A stretch of 64,000 nucleotides of DNA from Capitulum mitella (taxonomy: Eukaryota > Arthropoda > Thecostraca > Pollicipedomorpha > Pollicipedidae), in assembly GCA_030062745.1 (NCBI GenBank), contig CP099848.1, forward strand, positions 5,573,685 through 5,637,684. The letters are read 5' to 3'. This document shows positions 24,397 through 37,000 of the stretch, one piece after another. A program made the translations under genes and the position numbers. Numbering within the stretch: position 1 is the stretch's first letter; every line of letters begins with the position of its first letter. The notes under the pieces were generated by a model, which saw only the letters and a program-made list of their open reading frames with translations, did no database searches and was not told where the DNA came from.

Positions 24397-25530
24397 TCAG
24401 GGCCGCCGCCTGTACACGTTGACCGGAGCGAGACCAGGACACGGCTCCACCTGGTCGACCAGCTGGGAGTAGAGGTGCCAGAGCGTCACGCTGCTGTGGC
24501 AAACGGTGCCGCCGCCGCGCACCTCCTGCGTCGTCATCCGGTTGATGTCGCCCACGCAGACCCAGGGCTGGCCGACGTCAGCCGACACCGCCCACTTGCT
24601 GTGGTCGTGCGTGCTGGTGAAGGAGACGGGCAGCTGCCGGCCGGCCAGCTCCGGCAGGGTGGCGCGGGCCGTGATGTCGCGCACGTTCTGCACCGGGTAG
24701 GGCAGCGAGCAGTTAGAGTGGATCCGATCGTCGCGGGGCCCGTTCATCCAGGTCTCGGTGAGCAGCGGCGCGCGCAGCGCCGGCGCCGCCAGGTCCGCGT
24801 ACAGGTCCTTGCCGAACGCGCGCGCCTTGGCGTAGCTGACGAACTGCTGGCCGCCGGCGGTGAGCAGCGGCTGGATGTTAAACCACGGCGGCTCCGAGCG
24901 GACCTGGCCCTGGACCACCCTCGCCATCAGCGGGTACTGGGCGGCCAGCGGCGCCGCCAGCTGGCTGGCGAACGTGAACGGCTCGTTGAAGAGCAGCTGC
25001 TGCGCCACGGCCTCCACCTGGCTGGCGTCCAGGGTGAGGCAGAGGAAGCTCTGGCCGTACTTGGTGCCCGTGTGCGGGTATTCGTAGGAGGAGCCGGGCG
25101 GCGGGGGGTAGTGCGGCACGCTGTGCACCAACCAGAACCCGGTCTGGCCGTCGAACGCCACCACGCCCTTGGTGTGGCCCATGCTCTCCGAGGTGGGCCC
25201 GTCCGGCTGCTCGTCGTTGTAGAACACGTACAGCAGGCTCTTCCGCTGCGGCTGGTCGTAGACGGCGGCCAGCGTGCGGCCGGGCTCCGAGTCGCTGTCG
25301 TTGATGGACAGCGCCGACATCCGCCAGGAGGAGTTGACCGCCGCCGACGACGCGTACATGTAGCCGACGCCGTCCCGCACCAGGGCGCTGTCGACGTCGC
25401 CCAGTAGCGGCAACTTGTAAAGCACGAACCAGTCGACCGGCTCTCCGCTCTGGTCCCGGCAGGAGAGCGGCCCGCCGGCGGCCGCGCCGGCCGCCAGCAG
25501 CACGGCCAGCACCGTCACGGAGCAGGGCAT
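24397..25530 (-). CDS. DNASE2: Deoxyribonuclease II (acid DNase), intronless
   Basis: Complete single-exon frame of 377 residues (human DNase II-alpha has 360). DNase II is a lysosomal or secreted endonuclease, active at acid pH without divalent metal, that degrades DNA from engulfed cells and food. The start at 25530 puts a clear signal peptide first (MPCSVTVLAVLLAAGAAAGG), followed by the expected LSCRDQSGEPVDWFVLYKLP. Both histidines of the phospholipase-D-like active site are present: GHTKGVVAF near residue 110 and THDHSKWAV near residue 312. Other family marks are YVFYNDEQPDG, GQSFLCLTL and MNGPRDDRI. Potential N-glycosylation sites include NSS and NCS. The frame is open upstream of 25530, but the signal peptide decides the start. 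No polyadenylation signal stands out just after the stop. Confidence 0.95.
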   Translation of the reverse strand: MPCSVTVLAVLLAAGAAAGGPLSCRDQSGEPVDWFVLYKLPLLGDVDSALVRDGVGYMYASSAAVNSSWRMSALSINDSDSEPGRTLAAVYDQPQRKSLLYVFYNDEQPDGPTSESMGHTKGVVAFDGQTGFWLVHSVPHYPPPPGSSYEYPHTGTKYGQSFLCLTLDASQVEAVAQQLLFNEPFTFASQLAAPLAAQYPLMARVVQGQVRSEPPWFNIQPLLTAGGQQFVSYAKARAFGKDLYADLAAPALRAPLLTETWMNGPRDDRIHSNCSLPYPVQNVRDITARATLPELAGRQLPVSFTSTHDHSKWAVSADVGQPWVCVGDINRMTTQEVRGGGTVCHSSVTLWHLYSQLVDQVEPCPGLAPVNVYRRRP

Positions 25531-26391
25531 GGCGGCGACTGGCGGCGGCTCCCTCCCCCTCTCCCTCCCCTCGCTGTATCGCAACCGGACAAAGCCGGCG
25601 GCGGCGCGCGGCGGACGGGCGGGGGCGCCCATCCGCCGCGGCCAGCTGCGGCTGCGGCCGCGATCCCACCCGGCCGGCCCCCCTTCAGCGGCCGGCGCTG
25701 ATAGCTGGGGTGCAGCGCCAGCCGGGGCTGCTGTCATGGCTGGAGACTTCCGAGCATTATTTAAGAAGAGGGGGGGGGGGGTGTCACATGGATTTAAAAC
25801 CGTTTCTCCCCCGTCATTGTCATAGGCCTAAAGTTAAAATCCCTCAATGAAATTAAAACCTGGGGAGGCCCCCCCGGACCGCCAACAACCATGGCTGTTG
25901 TCGATTCAGAGGTACTCCTATCTAATTTTTTGCACTGCGTTTACTCTGTTTGACAAGTTTTCCTCGGCTGTTGCGAGCTGTCCACTCATGGCCAGCCTCG
26001 GACTTCTGACGGCATGCAGCCGATGTAACTGGGCAATTTTGGTGGCAATGAATATTCATCTCACAATATAACTCTGCCGCAAAACTGTGGTGCGTGAGAG
26101 CCGCTTGGCCTAACTTCATAAGCCCGCTGCCAAATGATGACCCCACGTACCACGCTGGAGCGGGGCTTTTTTGTCATCAGGCTTGAAGAATTCGGCCTTT
26201 GGCCGAGGGTTGTAGCAGAACTTAGCCGTTGGTTAGCCAGCTGCCGCTCCGGCGTGAACAGCAATCTCATTTTTCGGCAATTTGTCTCATCCTGCGGCTG
26301 TTCTCGTGCCAGCTGATTGTTGATGACGTCACGCTGTTGTCAACACTGATGGTCTGAGTTCGAGACCAGTGTTGCCCCTCCGCTACGCCAC
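25531..26391. other. Upstream of DNase II; no recognised gene
   Basis: GC-rich up to about 25.74 kb, as expected for a promoter or 5' untranslated region, then AT-richer. A TTAAATAA on the minus strand at 25757-25764 lies about 230 bp upstream of the ATG and could be a TATA-like element; this is weak. Confidence 0.3.
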
Positions 26392-26664
26392 CAGGGACGT
26401 AGCCTGAGGGAGGGTATGGGGGCCGTGCCCCCCCCCCCCCTGAGCCAAGCGGTCCCCAGTAGACATAATGCGATTTCGCACAAATATGGAATAGTGATCA
26501 TATATGCGTTCCACAAGGAAACATTATGTTTTTCTGTGTGTTAGACATGAGGCGGATTATGCAAAATCGTAGCTTTGCCTATAATTTTTGTCATATGCCA
26601 GTGGCATATGACAAAATTTAACATCTTCCTCCCCCTTCCGAGGGAAATCCTGGCTACGTGCCTG
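26392..26664 (+). mobile_element. hAT-like MITE (260-273 bp family), copy A1
   Basis: Ends CAGGGACGTAGCC and GGCTACGTGCCTG. Flanks are tACGCCAC and cACGCCAC (26384-26391 and 26665-26672), an 8-bp target duplication with one mismatch. A conserved palindrome GTCATATGCCAGTGGCATATGAC lies near 26590. No coding capacity. Confidence 0.88.
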
Positions 26665-26795
26665 CACGCCACGCCGTTAGAAACAGCGCTTCCGTTAAAA
26701 TCACACGGCTGAAACAATGTTATACCGACCGGGATATTTGACAGTCCGTAGTGCGCTTTCGGACAATGCTCTTCAGGGGCTGAGGAACATCCAGA

Positions 26796-26797
<2 letters not shown>

Positions 26798-26853
<56 letters not shown>
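26798..26853 (+). repeat. (TG)n microsatellite
   Basis: About 28 TG steps followed by a G-run. Confidence 0.95.
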
Positions 26854-26856
<3 letters not shown>

Positions 26857-27258
26857 GGGGGGGCAGACTTTTCCGCATAGGGCTAATATTTCATTTTCCA
26901 ACAAGTGAGGAGCATGTTCCCATACCCCTCCCCCAGCCCTCCGCCCATTCCTACGCCCTTGGAGCTCCTTCTTTTGGCAGATAGTTGTTTCTGTTTGGTG
27001 ATTTTCACAGTTTTGAGATATTTGCTTGCACGGGTCCAGTTTCTAAATAAAGTGGAAATAAAATTCCATTCCGATTCGCTCCGTGTCTTATGGGGAGTTA
27101 TTTCATGCTCAAGTACGGGAACATTGGTCATGTTAGTGCAAAAATCATTTTTTCTCTCTTTCTCTCCCGTGCTGTCTCGCATGGAAACAAAACAACATTG
27201 GAGTATCTTTTTTATCGACGCATTTCATTCATTTGTGTTATTTCCAAGACGTTGGATG

Positions 27259-27531
27259 CAGGCACGTAGCCAGGATTTTCCTCAGGCGGGGGTCAAATGC
27301 CAATTTTTGTCATATGCCACAGGCATATGACGAAATTTACAAAAAAGGGAGTAATTTCAGGCAATTTGCCTCATATTTGATGCACAGGAAAACATATAAT
27401 GTTTGATTCTGCAGCATATATATGATCACTGTTACGTATTCATGCAAAATCGCCATGTCTCTAGTGTAGACCGCTTGGCTTGGGGGGGGGGGGGCATGGC
27501 CCCCATGGCCCTTCCCTTGGCTACGCGCCTG
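27259..27531 (-). mobile_element. hAT-like MITE, copy A2
   Basis: In inverse orientation to A1. Perfect 8-bp target duplication GTTGGATG at 27251-27258 and 27532-27539. Terminal repeats CAGGCACGTAGCCAGG and its inverted match GGCTACGCGCCTG. The internal palindrome TCATATGCC..GGCATATGA is near 27310-27330. Confidence 0.93.
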
Positions 27532-27539
27532 GTTGGATG

Positions 27540-29169
27540 CTCATATCATCGGTATCGATAGGTTTATGGACAACTGCAGACAAGAAACAAAAGGATCTTC
27601 GATATAGAATAACGTTTGACAACGGTAGGTGTTCAGGCCCACTTCACAATACGCAGCCGTTAGTGTTTAACATCTTCGAACGTATAATCTTAGAACCATT
27701 CACCTGTACACCCCCTGAAATTCATGCCTGTTCCTCATATGTCGACGCCTGCAGCTTCTCATCGTGTACATTGGCGCATGATGCATCTCTGTTTTAACAA
27801 ATGCTGCCAGGATTCTTGGAGTGCTGGTTATGAACGTTTTTCTTAGCACTTGCTAGTTGCCTGATTGTGTTCGTTCAGCCAGTTACAAATTTGGACGACC
27901 TATGGCATCTTTTGTTCCATTTTTTTGCAGGTTGCCATGAAGTCCGACTCCAGGTTCTTATTATTAGCAAAAATTGACGTACTCTTTGACTATCGGGTAA
28001 CGATATAGACTAGTAGCATTGGATAAGGCACACCAAAGTTGTCTTACCCGGATTAGAAACGATGTTTTGCGGACAAACTGCGGTTTCCAAAGAATGTCAT
28101 AATGCAAATGAGTTGAGTGTTTTAATATCCATTGGCTTGTGTTTCCTTTTCTCAACAATGGGGAAGGTTCGTGGGCACGTTGATTAACAATGTCGCTAGA
28201 TTTAACCTCAACATCGGCTTCGTTTGCTCCAGTTCTGATTCCTCTTCGTCGGCCAAGTTCCTTCAAATGTCTTTGATACCACCTTCCTGCTCCCTTGGTC
28301 ATTGGCTAAAAGTGGTAACACGTCCAAAAACCGCACCTGTTCCAGCTCGGTCACTCCACAGGCTTCAGCAGCCTTGAACGTAACGCCAGATCTGTTGCTC
28401 TTCGTAAAAACAGCAGGGTTTATCTCCGCACTTAATATTAAGCCATCTCTGGTAACAAAGAACAGCGTCTTGATCCCGTCTGACCTCAAAGTATGCCAAC
28501 AGCCAAATGACAGGATCACGGGTGGACAGGTGATATCATCCGAGAAACATAGAAAATCCGACTGGCACTTCGTTTTTCTTATCCCTCGTCGCCTATTCCA
28601 TTTATGCAGTCCCACTCATTGGCACTTGGCGCATTTAAATATTGCTCCAATCCGTGGATCCAGGAAAACCTACGTTACCAGAAACATGACTATGGACAAC
28701 ATACATTATTTTTGCTTTTCGGTGTAAAGATTGCTCTGAGGGTTCCAATGTGCCCATTTGGGAACGACTACGTTTAGCACCGATAATCGTGGGCAGTCTT
28801 TATTTAAAAAATTGTTCCTTGCACCATATGAAAAGTAACTCGAATGGATTTTGGAAATGCCTGCTCTATGCAAATCCAGTCGGGGTTCCTGCAACAAACT
28901 CTAATCTGCCTGTTGTCTGAGACTGTCAGTTTTACTACGCATGAAAACGTTAATGAAGCATGCAAGGACCATTCGGATAACAATTTTCATAATGAGGTCC
29001 ATTTTATGTTTAAGACAGGCATAAGCTCATTATTTATTCCCAGCACAACGTCTGCTCTGCGCAAACCACGCAAGACAAATTTAAAACGTGCCGGCCACTG
29101 CCGCCGTATGACGGTGCGATTTATTTGCTCGTCAGGGAAGAAGTGACGTCTCGCCCGTGGCCCTTTCAG
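27540..29169. other. Region with an unidentified minus-strand coding-like stretch
   Basis: On the minus strand between about 27964 and 28615 two overlapping frames are open, with protein-like pieces such as FKAAEACGVTELEQVRFLDV and WYQRHLKELGRRRG. I do not recognise a family. It may be a decayed mobile-element gene. No splice signals could be assigned. Confidence 0.25.
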
Positions 29170-29456
29170 AGGCAGGACCGCCGCTCGGGAGCTTCCGCGC
29201 AGCGGGCCGCAACAGCGGCTGTTCCGCGCCGGCCTGGCCGAACAGTCAGACACCTGACTGCGGGGGCCAGGCGTCCAGCGGCGCCGCTCCCAAGCACCGG
29301 ACAGTGGTCCGTCAGATTTCAGACAGCTTTGTGAAGGACCGTCATCTGCAGCGAAGAGCGTCCTCTGTAGTGAAGACAGTGGAGGGACCCAGTGATGGCG
29401 CTGAATCGCTCAAGCACCGTAAGGAATTGAACTATTCCGGCTTCTCGCGAATAAGG
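29170..29456 (+). CDS. Candidate internal exon, unknown protein
   Basis: A strong acceptor 'gtggccctttcag' at 29169 and a donor gtaatg at 29457 bound an open frame. It is GC-rich at first and then mixed, with HRTVVRQISDSFVKDRHLQR, RASSVVKTVEGPSDGAESLK and ELNYSGFSRIR. RRASS is a basophilic kinase consensus. The frame is entered with two bases of a codon. The family is not recognised. It could be a further exon of the upstream + strand kinase gene, with DNase II nested in the intron, or part of another gene. Confidence 0.35.
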
Positions 29457-30938
29457 GTAATGATGAGATGAGGTTGTGTCCGTCGTCATACGGTAAACAA
29501 TTTGCAGGCTACCGGATATTCTGTAAGAACTGCAAACGCTGGAAAATATTCGTAAATTAATCCTCATTGTTCATTTTCCGTAAATTACTTATATATGCCA
29601 CAGTTATTGCCAAGTTATATTAACCACGCATTGATCAAAAAGAAAAACTGCTTACGGCTGAATGCTGTAACGCCGTTTGTGCAGTGTGTGCATCCAGATG
29701 CTCTCACTTCTAAATCACGAACGTTATGATCTAAATCGTTCTTCCTTTGTTATATGACCTTGCCAGTTACTTTAACGATCGTATATCTGTTTTCATTACT
29801 TCTCCATACTCTGTCAGCTGGTTTACTCCATTGCGAACGAAGGAGGTGGATTGAACGGTCGGATGTCTTTGAGTCTTTATGCCGCTTTGAAATCATGTGA
29901 TGTGTTGTGTCACCCCTGTGATCCTGAAAATGGTTTGGAATAAATAGGTATACATGTAGTACTGCCTTTACGATCGGTAGCGGCAACTCACAATAAGTTT
30001 AATCCTCATGAGGGGACCAAAACCCGTGCCAAGCGGAGGTTTCTGCTTGAACTCTGAACTCCTCAGCCATTCGCGCGATCCCGGGTTGCGAATGATTCTG
30101 TCGTGAACGTTTAAGCGTGCAGTCAAGGCTACGACACGTGCGCACGGCACTCTGTACGACCCTCTGCTGCCAGCTGCCAGCTGACCCGCTGGCCGCCAGC
30201 GCGACTCTAGCCCTCCCTGCCAGGACGGGGGACCGGCACTTCCCAAGCTGAGTAACTGATCACGGACAGACACCGGAATACTGGCGTTTCAGGCTCACGA
30301 ACCGTGCTCTGCAACTTGGTGCGATTAAAAAGGAAGAAAATGCACTTTTTTCTCGGCGCGTCAAGAGGTGCAAGAAAGGGATACTCCGTGCATTTGTAAG
30401 ATGTTATTAAAACTAACGAAATGTTTCACACGGTTAGAAGACTGGTAATATCCCCAAGAACATTTTAGAAGCAACGGGTGTTTAGGCGTTTGAGGACCGT
30501 TTTCTGGCATATGTAAAGCCCACATGTTCTATTTTAACGAAAAACGACTTTGTTTATTTCCGCTCCTCCATACCATGCTCTCAGCCCGCGATGACAAAAA
30601 TATGTTTAAGATAACGTAAATGAGTCTCTTTTTGCAGCGAAGACACATAAAATAAAAGGCCTCACCACTGAAACTATCGGAGGCGGCTCTTAAGGGGAAA
30701 AACGTTTAGAAAAGTAACGCATCGTTACCAAACGAACTGTAGTCGATTTCTCCCGTGTCCCACGCCCAGCGATGAAAAGCTCTCAGCTGATTTAACACTT
30801 GACACAGCAGCAGATCTCAGTGATTCTTACGCTTGAATCGCACCCTATGGGCATCACCTAAGCAGCCGATACCTTCACGTCACTCTGCTGAACCTTCCAA
30901 AACTTAATATTCTTCGGCGGAGGCCAGGACTAGGTGAT
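29457..30938. other. Intergenic, downstream of D2HGDH
   Basis: No protein-like frame recognised. On the minus strand, AATAAA (TTTATT at 30551-30556) lies about 380 bp beyond the D2HGDH stop and is a possible polyadenylation signal. Confidence 0.35.
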
Positions 30939-31057
30939 TTACACCACGTCCGGGAACACCTTGTAAGGGTTCATGATAGCGTGCGGATCGAGCAGATTCT
31001 TCATCTTCTTCATCAGCTTCATTTCCGTCTTGTCCTTTGCAGTGGGCACCCAGGTTT
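30939..31057 (-). CDS. D2HGDH: D2HGDH exon 9 (C-terminus)
   Basis: Acceptor ctctttcag. Reads [20 protein letters not shown] and then [18 protein letters not shown], stop TAA at 30939-30941. Human counterpart: LLDPKGILNPYKTLP. Entered in phase 1. Confidence 0.93.
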
Positions 31058-34000
31058 CTGAAAGAGGCAAGGGAGCTTGCAGTGAAACCGGACTGCAAAC
31101 TCTTAGCACAGAAGAAGGCGGTTAGCAGGCAGGAACTCGGACAGACGGAAAGATGGAGGTTTCACCGCTGCAGCTGTAGTACGCTGTAGCGAACAACAAG
31201 GAAGGCGATAGAACTACTTCTACACGAAAGCATACTGTTGAAGGCACCAATAAGCATAATGGTAATGGATGACACAAATTAAGGTTTATGACATCGCACG
31301 TTCTATACATTTTTGAGCCATTGACCGACGACAGTCAGCAGAATCGCCACTAACCGAGGTATCAAACTGTCCACAGCGGCCAGGAGTAAGCATTTATTCC
31401 TGAACGGTCAACGGTTGTCGGTGGATCAGCATCGGCTCATCTGCCGCTGCTGGCTCTTGTGAAAGCACCGGCTCCACTGTCGCCAGCACCAACCTGATCC
31501 TACACTGCCAGTTCCACTGTCACCAACACCAACCTGATCCCGAAGCACCAGCTCCACTGTCGCCAGCACTGGCCTGTTCTGGAACTAACCGCTCCGCTGC
31601 CGCTGACAGGGCTGACCTGCTCTGGACTTACGAGCTCCACTGCCGGCGACAGCACTGACCTGCTCTTGAACTGCCAGCTCCGCTGACAGCACTGACCTGC
31701 TCTTGAAGCCGCAGCCGAGCTCGGCCGAGACGGCGCCGCCGGCCGCCGTCACGTACTCGGTGATGAGCCGGTCCAGCGTGTCCATGGTCCGCGGCGAGAA
31801 CGTGTGGGAGAGCAGCGCCAGGTGCAGGTTACCGTCCAGCAGGTGGCCGAAACTGGCGACCTGGAGACAGGGCCAGTCATCACTGCGGCGTCCACACACA
31901 GTGTGCGGTACAGCAGTACGCTGTGTGTGGACTGCAATCAGCGGGCAGTACAGCGTTCACACAGCAGAACACCACACACAGCATAACAACCGGCCATCAG
32001 CACAGTGTCAGAACAACCAAAGATTAGTACAACATCCATGCACAGCATGACAACCAACGTTCAGTGCAGCGCCCACACAAAGCAGGACAACCAGCGGTAC
32101 GGCGACCATACAGCATTACAACCAGTCATCAGTACCGCGTCTTCACACATCAGGACAGCTAACGGCCAGCATGGCGTCTAAATGCAATGGGACACCCCGC
32201 GGCACAGCGATTATACAGCAGGTTGAGCAGCACCCTGTGCCGCGGAGGGGGGCCACGAGACATTTTTGGTCACGTGACGTGCCCAGTGGATGAAAGTATG
32301 GTTTCAGTGAGCCGTCTTCGGGTGTTCTGACATAATCTGCACGGTTAAGACATATGTTTTTAAGGTCTCATCATGCTCTTACACCCCTTTAAATCCCGTA
32401 ATCTTGTGTGATGGCGGTTATTGGACAGACTGCCTGTGGTGTGAAGTAGATACATTACGTATGGCGGTGCCGGCATTGCTGGACAGACTGCCAGCGGTGT
32501 GCGGTAGGTACGTCATACAAGCGAGAAGTCATTTGTGGCAGACCTAGAGGGCTAATTTTTTCCAAAGTCATTCTGCTATTTCGTATGGGCAAGACAGCAG
32601 TTCTATGAGTCTGTGGTAGACGCAGCAGCTTGTCTCCGCATTTCTCGTACCTACATGCGTCTGTTTATGATAAAACACGCGATGTGTGATGTAGCCAGGT
32701 ATCCCAGTCGTGTTATCAATGAAACTTTACAACAGATCTGTCGCTATTCGGCTGAAGCAAACTGCCAACCTTATCTTTCTATCTATTATCGACCCAAAGT
32801 TTCATTTTTTTGGTAGAGGTCAACGCACCTCGAGGATCGCACGTGAAGCCCAACGTATGGCAGATAGCGCAAATGGTGCCTGTCAGGCTATCCCTACCTT
32901 TTCGATGTCACCGCCGACCTCCTTTCTGAGCTCCTCCACCAGCGGGTACTGCTTTGAGTGCGGCAGCGAGACGTCGTAGTGGTAGACGTTGCCGGAACGA
33001 GACAGGGCGACCAGAATGCGGCTGTTGATGTTCCACAGCCGCTGTGGGCAAGTGGTCAGGAACAAAAACTGTCAGCATGAAGCACGTCACTCTTCAGTAC
33101 CCAACTGACCTCATAACCCAACTTCGTGTCCCGCGTCTTGTTGGAAGAAAGCAGAAACGTCTGAAACATGCAACGGTCATCCAGCGTTGTGACGTTGTCA
33201 GCGAACGTAGCTCGGTCTGTCTGCCATTGTGGTTATCGCTGACTGGATTTCTCTTGGCTGTCAGCTGCTGTTACGCAGGTGCTGTTACGCAGCACCGCTG
33301 ATCTGGTGAGAACTATTTCGTGCCTCTTCTATCAAATTCATCTGACATCCCGTAGAATATAAGACTACGGCAGAATCTGCGAGCCATCTCCGACCGTCCA
33401 GCTGAGGAGAGGTAACGGAGCTCCCCTCCCCCCCGGGCGCAGCCAAGATTTCCTTAAGGAAGGGGCCCGTAGCCCAGTGACAAATGAAGTCCTGCGAAAA
33501 CCGCCTGCTGGGAAGATGTGTAATGGTTTTCACAAAAAAAATGCGGGCCTAAGGAGGAAGCCCCGGCCCCCCTTTGTCTGCACCAGAGCTCCCCCCGCAA
33601 CAGTGCGCTGAACGCATTCCAACCGTGGCACAAACACGGAAATATTTGGGAGCACCTCCCCGCCAAAGCATATATACAGCACGACCCGTCCGCGCAGTAG
33701 CCAAAGAGCCGCGTGGGTCCCACGTGGCGACCCTGTGACACTAAAGGGGACATGTCTGACGTACATCAGAAGTTGTCCTGAACACCAAATACTCCCGAAA
33801 AGCCGTCACCAATTTCGCAGTTCCCTCAGAAATGTTAGGAATTTCCTCATACGTTTGTCATTTTGACGGCATTCTAAATAGCCATGAATACTTTTTCCTA
33901 CAAATCTGGACAATTGCCCGGGCCGCCCATCTGGCAACCACACGGCCCACCTAGCGGCGGAGAGCATTACTGCCGGCTGTCAGCTGATGGCGCTGGTGGG

Positions 34001-37000
34001 CGAAATTGCACGCCAGGGTCGCGGAGCAGGAAGCACGCGACTCGGTTTGAAGTTTTGTCTTAAGCGAATAAACGGAATTCGCCATGTTTTTGAACAGAAT
34101 GCTGTGAAGGCAATAAAAAGAATAAAGATGTAACAAAAATGGAAACATGAATGAAGCAAATCCCCGAAATACTGCTGAACCACTGCGACACTTTTCAGGG
34201 ACTTCAACACGGAACAGACAAGATTATTAGTGGTAAGGGTAGCAATACGAAGCATGCGCTAGGACAGATATTAGGGAACTCCGATTCCTTAGTCTCCATC
34301 ATTTCGAGACTCCCGATTCTCTGGATCAGGGGCGCAGCCAATATTTTCTTAAGGGGGAGGGGGGACAGAGCTCAGAGTGAACTGAGATCATACGAAAACC
34401 GCCTGCTGAAAAGACGATGTGCAATGGTTTTCACAAAAAAATGTGAGCCAAAGTGGGGGGCGGACCCCCCCCCCCCGCTGTGCTTATGCTCCGGATTGTT
34501 TCACTGACTGTGACAATAAAATTTATAATGGAAAGACTACGAGGCAAGGGACATTCCCCGCGACAAGAATATGAGGAAACATCATGATGGACCGTTAATC
34601 TACGAAACATTTCTGGGTGCGAAGGAGGACGTCACAAGCCACATTTTGTAGCATTTGAGCCCGCGCCCGACTGGCAATCGCCGCCATGCACGATTTGTCG
34701 CAAGATGGAAAATAATCAAACCATCGGAAGATTAATGGCAAGGTGAGCTCGCAATGAGGCTCAAATTTACGTTTTGAAAACAATTAAAATACTAGTTCAA
34801 GATGAAGTTAAAAATACATTTGAACCCTATACATTTTTCCTCATACCTGGCTACATGCAAACATGTGCCGGGATCCTGACGGACAGCAGGTTATCCTCGT
34901 TTTGCGTCGAATTCTTAGTTGACCAGAGTAAGTGTTGCATCGCCTGATCGCCGCTCTGCTCCGGAGGGATAAAACCTTTCTGAGATGAAGCAATGACCCA
35001 CCCAGGTCAACAAGAGGTTGAATACAACACGAGGATAACTTGCATTCCATTCAGATCCAGGCACATGTCTGGGCACATGGACCCGAGAAATTCCCTGGAT
35101 CTCAAGGGCTGCGATTAATAAAGACTAAGTAAAGGTACCAGCAAGGGACTGTTTTAAGAGTGAATCACTGGGGGATTTCGGCCAATCGAATTACGGGCAA
35201 TATAAAACAAAATCTGGGTATTTCGCCGACCTTATTTTCCACCCTGTCGGGGCTCCGTTTTGAACACGAAAAATGCCCGTTTTGCAAGATTTGAAAATGG
35301 AGCCGTGATCACGAAAACCGATCAAGATAATGACCCGGGGACACGACGACCAACCACAAGAAGGTGCCGGCAGGAAATGCTTTACTGCAGACCTCATCCA
35401 CCGGACAGGGAAACCGCGGCGCGCGCTCAAAACAGTTCACACTAGAATTCTGAATGCAAAGAGGTCTATGTCTGACACAAAACTGGTACCAACGGAGAGC
35501 CCGTTCTTTCGCTGTTCCGATGGTGGTCATCAGGCGCGCCGCGGCCGTTCTGGCCATGCGACGCCACGTGAACCGATACAGGCGGCGATTCCGCCCATTT
35601 TCAAGTGAACTCGAGACCACTGCCAACCGCCGACATGACGTCCTTTCCGGAGCCCAATCTCGCCAGCCGTGGGCCGCACCGAGACGAAAGCCCTGATCCG
35701 TTGGACAGAAAATCGATTGGAGAACAGCGTCATGTAAAACACCGCACGCCGGAACCAGCACGTGACGAGTGCTAGCCAGGGTAACAATAAAATTGCGGCT
35801 AAAGGTAAGTTTCTGCCCGATGAAATCGCAAACAATCCTTTGTATAATTGCTACCAATGTAGAGAATGTATCATCCTGTTTCTAACCATACTTTCCACTA
35901 CTTGATTGTTTAAAAAATAACGACAAAATCGTAACAATAACGTACCACTCAGTAATACCGTGCTGCAGTCGACTGGCGGAGAACAACATTATTCCGCGGC
36001 GGAAAATGTAGTGCCGCCAAGGTTAAGGTTATTGACATCAAGGATGTGTAGACCCTGCATGCATCTTCAAGCCATTAATGACGTCATATATATGACAATT
36101 TTATTTTGCTGCCACAAACTGAATTTGGAGGAACTGCTGAATTATTACGCCGTTATATTATTGTATTAGATAATTGTTGGGATATCTGATATTAGTATTA
36201 TTACATTATGACTTTTAATACTCGTTATATTACATTAGGTTGCTAGGTTGGGTTGTGCTGGGCTAGGTTAGATAAGGTTAGGTTAGGTTTGGTTAGGTTA
36301 GGTTAGGTTAGGTTAGGTTAGGTTAGGTTAGGTTAGGTTAGGTTAGGCTAGGCTAGGCTAGGCTAGGCTAGGCTAGGCTAGGTTAAGTTAGGTTAGGTTA
36401 GGTTAGGTTACTATGTTAGGTTAGGGTAAATTTTTACTTATTGTTTTATTCCACTTCCAAATATTTTTCAGTTTTGTTCCGTGATTCCTTTTCAGATATT
36501 TTATTTCACTGTTTTTTTTATTTTCATTTTGTGTTTTTAAATTGCAACTTCATTTTTCCATCCTTGTAATATTTTTACTTTTTTATTATTGTTGTTTGTT
36601 ATTATTGTTGCTACTATATTATTATTATTATTATACAACGACTAGCTTTTCTATTTTAAGGATATTTTATATCGCATTAGTTATCCAACCTTTCTTATTA
36701 CTCTTGATTGGACCTTGAGTCCGACCGACGACCAATCAGCGTCGAGATCTCACGTAAACAACTATTTAACGCAGAAACGTCAAAAATCCCTACGCGAGCG
36801 TCTGGCGGTTAGCATACCAGTGACGGCGCAATCTGTTTCCGGGGAAATAATGTGTGTTTCAGGTTTTTCCGGCTGAAATCGTAAGTAGGACTTATCAGTA
36901 TTGCATTTGAAGCGTCATGCAACCACTACTACGATTATTTTCCCTCGAAGTAAGCGCTCGGTCAAAATCTTACTGTTGACCAAAATTGCCGTTTCGCAAC

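Noticed and set aside
24331-25407. 358-codon + strand frame opposite DNase II
   Set aside because: Antisense of a well-supported DNase II gene; no independent evidence.
26350-26375. 'gagttcgagacc' suggesting a tRNA or SINE promoter
   Set aside because: No A-box at the right distance and no cloverleaf pairing.
35309-35857. 182-codon open frame on the minus strand inside D2HGDH intron 6
   Set aside because: Other frames on both strands are equally open here and no domain is recognisable.
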